Part shown: piece after piece, positions 1 to 4,613 of the stretch
How positions within the stretch are numbered: position 1 is the stretch's first letter
How the letters are laid out: each line of letters starts with the position of its first letter
NCBI GenBank assembly: GCA_934307185.1
Contig: CAKRCJ010000171.1
Coordinates: 1 to 5,459, forward strand
Source of the DNA: an uncultured Roseburia sp.
GTDB lineage: Bacteria > Bacillota > Clostridia > Lachnospirales > Lachnospiraceae
Direction: 5' to 3'
Length of the DNA: 5,459 nt
Notes under the pieces: model-generated
Database searches by the model: none
Told to the model about the DNA's origin: nothing
The model's input: the letters and a program-made list of their open reading frames with translations, nothing else
Program-made: the position numbers and the translations under genes

Positions 1-29
1 ACTATCGTAAAAAGTCTTTTCAAATCCAT
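1..29 (-). CDS. Possible 5' end of an unidentified minus-strand gene (partial)
   Basis: An ATG on the minus strand (complement of 27-29) opens a frame reading MDLKRLFTI before the window ends. An AAGG lies about 7 nt upstream of this ATG, a weak ribosome-binding site. The gene would follow asnA in the same direction about 50 nt after its stop. I see no terminator hairpin between them, so co-transcription is possible. Nine residues are too few to assign a family, and the call rests only on a start codon in a sensible place. Confidence 0.25.
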
Positions 30-79
30 AACACAGCCTTACAATGTGGCAGCGTCCTTTATTTTCATTAAACTCCGGT

Positions 80-1090
80 TTACAACAACTGAATACCATT
101 TTTTTCACACTCAGCAATCATATCTTCCGGCCACAGAGAAGACTGCACCTCTCCGATGTGTGCTTTGCGAAGGAAGAACATACAGATACGGGATTGTCCG
201 ATACCACCGCCGATGGTGTAAGGAAGTTCTTCGTTAATAATTGCTTTCTGGAATGGAAAATCTTTGCGTTCTTCACAGCCAGCTTTTTTCAACTGGTAAA
301 GTAAGGCTTTCTTGTCAACACGGATACCCATGGAGGATAATTCTAAAGCAATGTCAAGAACCGGATAGTAAACAACGATATCTGCATTTAAACTCCAGTC
401 ATCGTAGTCCGGAGCACGGCCGTCGTGTGGCTCACCATTTTCTAAAGTATCACCGATCTTCATAATGCATACAGCACCTTTTGCCTTGGAAATATAATAT
501 TCACGTTCCTTTGGTGTGTTGTCCGGGAACATATCGGCTAATTCCTGTGTTGTTACGAAGAAAATGTCATGCGGAAGAATTTCTTCAATGTAATCGTACT
601 GGATTGCCATATATTTTTCCGTTTTTCTGAGACATTTGTAAACTGTTTTTACGGTGTCTTTTAATGTATCAATGGTACGTTCTTCTTTTTTAATAATCTT
701 TTCCCAGTCCCACTGGTCAACGAAAATAGAATGAATGTTGTCGGTTGTCTCATCGCGGCGGATAGCATTCATATCCGTATAAAGCCCCTCGCCATAAGAA
801 AAGCCGTATTTCTTTAAAGCATATCTTTTCCATTTTGCAAGAGACTGTACAACCTCTGCTTCCCGGCCGTTCTGTTCTTTAATATCAAAAGTAACCGGAC
901 GCTCAATGCCGTTTAAGTTATCGTTCAATCCGGAATTCGGGTCAACGAAAAGCGGGGCAGAGACACGGGACAGATGCAGACGCTCTGAAAGAAGATTTTG
1001 GAAAAAATCTTTTACAGTTTTAATTGCAATCTGAGTATCATGTAAATTTAATTCTGAATGATAATCTTTTGGAATAATAAATTTTTCCAT
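80..1090 (-). CDS. asnA: Aspartate--ammonia ligase (ammonia-dependent asparagine synthetase AsnA)
   Basis: This cytoplasmic enzyme makes L-asparagine from L-aspartate, ammonia and ATP, releasing AMP and pyrophosphate. It is built on a class II aminoacyl-tRNA-synthetase-like fold and is unrelated to the glutamine-dependent AsnB. The 336-residue product matches the usual length of about 330. Recognisable family segments are PLFVDPNSGLNDNL (46-59), SLAKWKRYALKKYGFSYGEG (83-102), SIFVDQWDWE (121-130) and the C-terminal GGGIGQSR (294-301) with its ATP-site arginine. The frame is open to an ATG eight codons upstream, but AAAGGAGA lies about 10 nt before the MEKFIIP start, so 1090 is preferred. The gene has its own promoter and a 5' UTR of roughly 40 nt, too short for a T-box. 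It is divergent from the membrane-protein gene at 1301. Identification is secure. Confidence 0.96.
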   Translation of the reverse strand: MEKFIIPKDYHSELNLHDTQIAIKTVKDFFQNLLSERLHLSRVSAPLFVDPNSGLNDNLNGIERPVTFDIKEQNGREAEVVQSLAKWKRYALKKYGFSYGEGLYTDMNAIRRDETTDNIHSIFVDQWDWEKIIKKEERTIDTLKDTVKTVYKCLRKTEKYMAIQYDYIEEILPHDIFFVTTQELADMFPDNTPKEREYYISKAKGAVCIMKIGDTLENGEPHDGRAPDYDDWSLNADIVVYYPVLDIALELSSMGIRVDKKALLYQLKKAGCEERKDFPFQKAIINEELPYTIGGGIGQSRICMFFLRKAHIGEVQSSLWPEDMIAECEKNGIQLL

Positions 1091-1137
1091 ATATAAAGTT
1101 TCTCCTTTTAACATTGTTTCAAGTCATAACCTTAATA

Positions 1138-1165
1138 ATTATAGCACAGACAAAGGGATTTTCAA
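1138..1165 (-). promoter_or_regulatory. asnA promoter (extended -10)
   Basis: On the minus strand, TTGAAA (complement of 1160-1165) is followed after 16 nt by a perfect TATAAT (complement of 1138-1143). TG sits one base before the -10, making TGCTATAAT, an extended -10. Transcription would start near 1131, about 40 nt before the asnA ATG. This is a motif-based call for a housekeeping sigma-A-type promoter. Confidence 0.75.
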
Positions 1166-1220
1166 GAAAAGATACTATGTTTTTTGAAATAATACATGCA
1201 TACATTTAATTCTTAAATAA

Positions 1221-1240
1221 TTCTAAAAACACTTTTAGAA
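1221..1240. repeat. Perfect 8-bp inverted repeat in the asnA divergent region
   Basis: TTCTAAAA and TTTTAGAA are exact inverted copies separated by ACAC. The element lies 61 bp upstream of the ATG of the membrane-protein gene and about 55 bp beyond the asnA -35 box. It is AT-rich with no T-run after it, so it reads more like a possible operator than a terminator. No particular regulator is recognised, and such repeats also arise by chance in AT-rich DNA. Confidence 0.4.
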
Positions 1241-1300
1241 ATGGGAAAAATATTGTATCTTATATGTATATGTCTGCGCTGATGAAAGGATGATTAGTGG

Positions 1301-1732
1301 ATGAAGAAGAACCAGTTCACACCGGAGATGCTGATATTTGAAATTATATCAGCTGTTGCTGCATTTTTTTATTTGGGGCTACAGGTTTATTATGGAATTG
1401 CCTATGGTGCCGGTGCTTTAAAGATTATTATGAATGTGTGTATTCTGCTTTTGGTTTATTTAGGACTTACCATGCTATTACTTTACCCGGAACGTGTGAA
1501 TGGGCTGTCACCAGAAGTGTGTATAGGTAAAATCCGCAGATATACCGTACATATGGTGCAATTAATAAAGCTTGTATTTGTGTTATCACTTCTTTTTACA
1601 AGTATTTGTGATGCAATGGGATATAAGATAGATGCAGCGTACAGTCTGATTGCAATGGGAATTATCCTGTTGCTTGCAGCAGTTTATGAAGGAAAGATTG
1701 TGAAAGAGTTGAGGAAAAATAAGAGACATTAA
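1301..1732 (+). CDS. Hypothetical four-helix membrane protein, 143 aa
   Basis: I do not recognise the family. The product has four hydrophobic stretches, at about 10-32, 41-62, 86-104 and 113-129, so it is probably an integral membrane protein. A basic loop (GKIRR, 76-80) follows helix 2, and the short C-terminal tail is strongly basic (KIVKELRKNKRH). These suggest that both face the cytoplasm. No catalytic motif or paired cysteines are visible. AAAGGA lies 10 nt before the ATG, supporting this start. The gene is divergent from asnA across about 210 bp, and I find no convincing -35/-10 pair for it. Its stop is 8 bp before the -35 of the next promoter, with no terminator between, so it is probably a separate unit from the downstream cluster. 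Coding status is likely from length and residue pattern. Confidence 0.75.
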   Translation: MKKNQFTPEMLIFEIISAVAAFFYLGLQVYYGIAYGAGALKIIMNVCILLLVYLGLTMLLLYPERVNGLSPEVCIGKIRRYTVHMVQLIKLVFVLSLLFTSICDAMGYKIDAAYSLIAMGIILLLAAVYEGKIVKELRKNKRH

Positions 1733-1740
1733 AAAAATTC

Positions 1741-1769
1741 TTGCAACAATTGTGCAGTCTTGTTATAAT
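1741..1769 (+). promoter_or_regulatory. Strong promoter ahead of the 59-codon ORF and apbE cluster
   Basis: TTGCAA (1741-1746), a 17-nt spacer and a perfect TATAAT (1764-1769) are present, with TG at 1761-1762 making an extended -10. The start of transcription is expected near 1776. It is the only clear promoter between the membrane-protein gene and apbE, so it probably drives the small ORF and, past the hairpin at 2000-2026, the three genes downstream. Confidence 0.78.
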
Positions 1770-1815
1770 CTTTTTTGGTTTTTAGACTTTAGGAATAGGG
1801 AATTGGGCGTTAAAA

Positions 1816-1995
1816 TTGATATTTAAGAGAAAAAAAGTAACAGAAGAATATAAGGTAGAATCATTTAAAGAGACAAGCGTTATGTTATCTGGTCCCAAAG
1901 GATCGTTTGAGGTGCAGAAGTATAAGCTTCCATTGGAACTGGAAGCCGGAGATATCCTTATTCAGAATGAATTTGGGATTTATGAAAAAAAATGA
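1816..1995 (+). CDS. Small ORF, 59 codons, TTG start; possibly DUF3006-like
   Basis: A frame open from a TAG at 1783 can start at the TTG at 1816 and ends with TGA at 1993-1995. The product is charged and soluble, without a signal or membrane segment. It begins MIFKRKKVTEEYKVES and its second half has the pattern GPKGSFEV..YKLP.ELEAGDIL. The LP...EAGDIL stretch recalls small DUF3006-type proteins, but this is a loose resemblance from memory. In favour of a real gene: a strong promoter about 40 nt upstream, codon use like the neighbours, and a hairpin beginning 5 nt after the stop. Against: the ribosome site is weak (AGGAATAGGG ends about 15 nt before the TTG) and there is no ATG near the N-terminus; the first lies at codon 23. 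It could be a short gene, a leader cistron for apbE, or the remnant of a longer gene. Confidence 0.5.
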   Translation: MIFKRKKVTEEYKVESFKETSVMLSGPKGSFEVQKYKLPLELEAGDILIQNEFGIYEKK

Positions 1996-1999
1996 AAGA

Positions 2000-2026
2000 A
2001 AAGGAGGGGTATTTTACCTCTCCTTT
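2000..2026 (+). terminator. Hairpin between the 59-codon ORF and apbE (terminator or attenuator)
   Basis: AAAGGAGGGGTA (2000-2011) pairs with TACCTCTCCTTT (2015-2026) over 12 bp including one G-T pair, with a TTT loop. On the plus strand the T-tail is short (TTTATTC), so termination may be partial. On the minus strand the hairpin would be followed by a better T-rich tract. No second promoter fits in the 24 bp before apbE, so transcription probably reads through to some degree. The 5' arm contains a perfect Shine-Dalgarno-like AAAGGAGG, but no start codon follows at useful spacing. Confidence 0.6.
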
Positions 2027-2050
2027 ATTCGTAGACAGGGAGATATTTTT

Positions 2051-3106
2051 ATGAGAAAAAAAGGACAGATTGCTGCGGTTTTCATACTCGTATGTTTTAT
2101 CGGGATCATATCTTACAGACATAGTACAGGAAAAGACTTAGAACAGTATGAGGCAGCTTTTTTTGATGTATTTGATACGCAGACACAGATTATCGGGTAT
2201 GCGGCATCAAAGGAAGAATTTTCGTCGCAGATTGCACAGATAAAAGAAAAGTTTCAGTATTATAATGACCTTTACGATATTTATCATGATTATGATGACT
2301 TAAATAATATCAAAACAATCAATGACAATGCCGGAGTAAAGCCGGTGAAGGTTGATGAGGAGATTATCAATCTGCTGAAGCTTGGAATAGATATGGAAAA
2401 AAACACCGATGGAAAGATGAATATTGCCATGGGAAGTGTTCTTACCATTTGGCATGATTACAGGGAGGCAGGAGAGGACAATCCAGAAGAAGCGGTACTT
2501 CCGCCGATGGACGAGTTAGAGGAGGCTTCTAGGCATACGGATATCAATCAAATTGTAATTGACGAGGAGGCTTCTACCGTATATCTTCCGGATCCGGATA
2601 TGTCGATTGATGTGGGAAGCATCGGAAAAGGCTATGCAGTGCAAAAAGTGGCAGAGTATGCAAAAAATGAATTGGGAATGGACCATCTTCTTTTTTCTGT
2701 GGGTGGAAATGTCTGTGCAGTCGGAGGACACCCGGACGGTACAGAGTGGAGTATCGGAATACAAAACCCTGATGTTGACAGCAGCGAGGCATATGTAAAA
2801 AAAGTAAAAGTAAAAGATATCAGTGTTGTGACAAGCGGAAATTATCAGCGTTATTATATGGTTGACGGAAAAAGATACTGTCATATCATAAACGGGAATA
2901 CATTGATGCCGGCAGATTATTTTTCGTCTGTTACAATTATCACAAAAGAGTCAGGTATGGCAGATGCTTATTCGACGGCAGTTTTTAATATGCCGCTTGA
3001 GGAGGGCATGGAGTTTGTAAATCAACAGCCACAGCTTGAGGCGATGTGGATACTAGAGGACGGAAGCATGCAGTATTCGGACGGATTTTCGCAGTATGTA
3101 AATTAA
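2051..3106 (+). CDS. apbE: ApbE-family FAD:protein FMN transferase, membrane-anchored
   Basis: ApbE enzymes use Mg2+ and FAD to attach FMN covalently to a Thr or Ser of extracytosolic redox proteins. The 351-residue product has a basic N-terminus and one hydrophobic segment (about 7-21), so it should be anchored on the outer face of the membrane. Cys15 lacks a proper lipobox (Val before it), so lipidation is doubtful. Family motifs in order are DVGSIGKGYAV (187-197), SVGGN (216-220), TSGNYQRYY (261-269), a HII...TLMPA segment (278-288) and MADAYSTA (303-310), whose Asp305 and Thr309 fit the metal site. The usual HIIDP is HIING here. The frame is open back to 1907, but an AGGGAGA about 8 nt before the ATG at 2051 and the signal-anchor fix the start. 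Together with the next two genes it resembles flavin-based extracellular electron transfer loci, where it would correspond to FmnB; its substrate is not in view. Confidence 0.93.
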   Translation: MRKKGQIAAVFILVCFIGIISYRHSTGKDLEQYEAAFFDVFDTQTQIIGYAASKEEFSSQIAQIKEKFQYYNDLYDIYHDYDDLNNIKTINDNAGVKPVKVDEEIINLLKLGIDMEKNTDGKMNIAMGSVLTIWHDYREAGEDNPEEAVLPPMDELEEASRHTDINQIVIDEEASTVYLPDPDMSIDVGSIGKGYAVQKVAEYAKNELGMDHLLFSVGGNVCAVGGHPDGTEWSIGIQNPDVDSSEAYVKKVKVKDISVVTSGNYQRYYMVDGKRYCHIINGNTLMPADYFSSVTIITKESGMADAYSTAVFNMPLEEGMEFVNQQPQLEAMWILEDGSMQYSDGFSQYVN

Positions 3107-3199
3107 AATTTGAATTGTTTTGACTTATTGATATTTGCGGAGATAAATGCAATATCATGCAAAACAGGAGAAAACAAAGATTTTTATGGGAGAAATGGT

Positions 3200-3598
3200 T
3201 TGGCAGAAAACAAAGAAGTTGGTTTAAGGAAAAATGACATTATTTTAATTGTTATATTACTTATTGTGGCAGCAGTGGCATATTTCGGAATACGCATTTA
3301 TCAGGAGGGGCATACAAAAGATGCGGTTGTGGTAGTAACCGTTGACGGGGAAGAATATGGGCGTTATCCGCTGTCAGGGCAATACACCGAAACAATCCGG
3401 TTTGAGGACGGTTCTTACAACCGTTTTGCCATTCAGGACGGCTATGTGACGATGCCGGAGGCTTCATGTCCGGATCAGATTTGCGTAAAGCATAAAAAAA
3501 TCAGTAAAGCGAATGAGACAATTGTCTGTCTCCCGGATAAGGTGGTGCTTACCATTGAAAACGGAGACGAAGCGGAAATTGATATTCTGACACATTAG
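3200..3598 (+). CDS. NusG domain II protein, EetA-like, membrane-anchored
   Basis: This is a small extracytosolic protein of the NusG domain II (DUF1312) family, the same family I recall for Listeria EetA. Its biochemical role is not settled; association with flavin-based electron transfer is known. A transmembrane helix (about 14-33) precedes a beta-rich domain: VVVVTVDGEEYGRYPL (43-58), then CPDQIC (90-95) and ETIVCLPDKVVL (106-117). The cysteines at 90, 95 and 110 are the usual family positions. The frame is open back to a TTG at 3110, only 3 nt after the apbE stop. I prefer the TTG at 3200 (132 aa), because GGGAGA lies 6 nt before it and the helix then sits at the normal distance from the N-terminus. 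There is no ATG in frame before the helix. It is downstream of apbE and 18 nt before the EetB-like gene, so it is probably in one operon. Confidence 0.82.
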   Translation: MAENKEVGLRKNDIILIVILLIVAAVAYFGIRIYQEGHTKDAVVVVTVDGEEYGRYPLSGQYTETIRFEDGSYNRFAIQDGYVTMPEASCPDQICVKHKKISKANETIVCLPDKVVLTIENGDEAEIDILTH

Positions 3599-3616
3599 AA
3601 GCGAGAGGAAAAAGTT

Positions 3617-4117
3617 ATGGCGAGAAAAACTGCATTGACAGGAATGCTTGTCGCGCTGGCATTTGTACTTTCTTATATTGAGACACTTATACCGGTCAAT
3701 CTTGGAATACCGGGGGCAAAGCTTGGGCTTGCCAATCTGGTGGTTATGGTTGCATTATATACACTTGGAACCAAAGAGGCATTTGCGCTTTCCATGGTAA
3801 GGATTTTACTGACCGGGCTTACGTTTAGTTCCATGGCAGCGATGTTATATAGTTTTGCGGGTGGTATTTTAAGCTTTGTTGTGATGGCAATTGCAAAAAA
3901 AACGAAGTTGTTTTCTGCCACCGGAGTGAGTGTTTTAGGTGGCATTTTTCATAATGCAGGGCAGATTTTAGTTGCCATGTGGGTGCTTGATACGTCGACA
4001 CTTATTTACTATTTTCCGGTGCTGGCGGTTACAGGAATTGTGTCAGGAACAGTGATAGGTCTTCTGGCAGTTATGGTGATTAAGCGGGTTTCTGGCGTGA
4101 TGAATAACCATTATTAA
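3617..4117 (+). CDS. Gx transporter family membrane protein, EetB-like
   Basis: This 166-residue integral membrane protein belongs to the family often labelled heptaprenyl diphosphate synthase component I (Hpre_diP_synt_I), now called Gx transporter; Listeria EetB belongs to it. Family marks are IPGAKLGLANLV (31-42), VRILLTGL (61-68), YSFAGGILS (78-86) and HNAGQI (112-117). There are about five hydrophobic helices, covering roughly 5-27, 38-58, 62-92, 103-123 and 130-156. The fold resembles ECF-type substrate-binding subunits, so movement of a small molecule, perhaps a flavin or quinone precursor, is a plausible inference. No prenyl-synthase catalytic partner or Asp-rich motif is present, so the enzyme name would be misleading. 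AGAGGA sits 7 nt before the ATG. It is the last gene of the apbE cluster. Confidence 0.88.
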   Translation: MARKTALTGMLVALAFVLSYIETLIPVNLGIPGAKLGLANLVVMVALYTLGTKEAFALSMVRILLTGLTFSSMAAMLYSFAGGILSFVVMAIAKKTKLFSATGVSVLGGIFHNAGQILVAMWVLDTSTLIYYFPVLAVTGIVSGTVIGLLAVMVIKRVSGVMNNHY

Positions 4118-4130
4118 AAATTGTTATAAT

Positions 4131-4163
4131 AAAAATCAAAAATTATCTTGCAATTTGATTTTT
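4131..4163 (+). terminator. Weak AT-rich hairpin after the EetB-like gene
   Basis: AAAAATCAAA (4131-4140) is exactly complementary to TTTGATTTTT (4154-4163), giving a 10-bp stem around a 13-nt loop. It lies 14 nt after the stop codon. The stem has a single C-G pair and the T-run is inside the 3' arm, so termination would be inefficient. The loop contains the -35 box of the next promoter. It may be a poor terminator or a chance feature of AT-rich DNA. Confidence 0.35.
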
Positions 4164-4176
4164 GAAGTGATATAAA
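4148..4176 (+). promoter_or_regulatory. Promoter of the T-box leader and aspS
   Basis: TTGCAA (4148-4153), a 17-nt spacer and TATAAA (4171-4176) are present, with TG at 4168-4169 forming an extended -10. The expected start of transcription is near 4183, about 10 nt before the first pairing bases of T-box stem I, which is the normal arrangement. The -35 is identical to the one at 1741. Confidence 0.75.
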
Positions 4177-4192
4177 TATTACAACATTAACA

Positions 4193-4515
4193 CAGTAAAG
4201 CGATGATAGAGACTCATATTTTCAGACGTCGACAGGAATACAGCGTCACCGACTGAGAGCGCTGTTGGAAAGAGAAAAGAATGGGAACACTCTGGAGCAG
4301 ACTGGTTGAACCATAATTGTGAGAATGGAATTGGAATTTTATTATAATATCAGTTTATGACACAATTGTGTAAGTAGGTCAGTACGTCGGTGCTCGTTAC
4401 GCACATTGAGTGGGAAAATGAATTTAATGTTATCATTTTTCAATGCGGGTGGTACCGCGGGATAAGTGTATATCTCGCCCTGGAAGAACAGGCTGTTCTT
4501 TCAGGGCGTTTTTTT
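4193..4515 (+). ncRNA. T-box riboswitch, predicted tRNA-Asn (AAC specifier)
   Basis: This leader senses uncharged tRNA and controls read-through into the synthetase gene. Stem I closes with CAGT (4193-4196)/ACTG (4301-4304). Next come a GATGA kink-turn side (4201-4206 region) and AGAG (4208-4211)/CTCT (4290-4293). The specifier loop has AAC at 4286-4288 followed by the expected purine A4289. Above it are TCAT..TTTTC (4214-4223) pairing with GAAAA..ATGG (4274-4284), an AG-bulge-like ACAGGAA (4232-4238), and ACAGCG/CGCTGT (4240-4245/4260-4265) closing a CTGAGAG-type distal loop. AGTAGG (4373-4378) marks the start of stem III. The T-box GGGTGGTACCGCG (4447-4459) forms the antiterminator: bulge TGGTACC (4450-4456), helix 4457-4464/4471-4478 and helix 4446-4449/4479-4482. 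AAC codes for Asn, consistent with the gene downstream. The T-box call is certain; the specifier is assigned by hand folding. Confidence 0.95.
4476..4515 (+). terminator. T-box intrinsic terminator
   Basis: CGCCCTGGAAGAACAG (4476-4491) is complementary to CTGTTCTTTCAGGGCG (4493-4508) with one G-T pair, followed by seven Ts (4509-4515). Sterically this gives about a 14-bp stem with a 5-nt loop. Bases 4476-4482 are also needed for the antiterminator, so the two structures exclude each other, as expected for transcriptional T-box control. Confidence 0.93.
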
Positions 4516-4613
4516 AGTTAAAAAACGTCTGGCGAGAATGTAAAAATAATTCCTATCCCGTCCCGCACCTATCAATTCCCGAAAATAAGGATAGAAAAGG
4601 AGCGTACAAACGT

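Noticed and set aside
44..465. Plus-strand ORFs of 63-86 codons opposite asnA
   Set aside because: They are antisense to the conserved C-terminal half of AsnA and have no supporting signals.
1091..1300. T-box or other riboswitch upstream of asnA
   Set aside because: The asnA transcript should start near 1131, leaving only about 40 nt of leader; no T-box consensus or terminator is present on the minus strand here.
1907..2050. N-terminal extension of apbE beginning at 1907
   Set aside because: The extra 48 codons overlap the 59-codon ORF and hairpin, have no ribosome site at the upstream start and would bury the signal-anchor. AGGGAGA before 2051 marks the real start.
2516..2884. Overlapping ORFs on both strands inside apbE (minus 2516-2884, minus 2574-2792, plus 2559-2798)
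   Set aside because: They lie fully within a well supported ApbE frame, have Cys/His/Phe-rich or otherwise odd composition and lack ribosome sites.
3673..3945. Minus-strand 90-codon ORF inside the EetB-like gene
   Set aside because: It is antisense to conserved membrane-protein coding sequence, with no promoter or ribosome site.
3617..4117. Heptaprenyl diphosphate synthase component I as a literal function
   Set aside because: This is the family's historical label. No prenyltransferase motif or catalytic partner is present, and the apbE context favours the Gx transporter/EetB reading.
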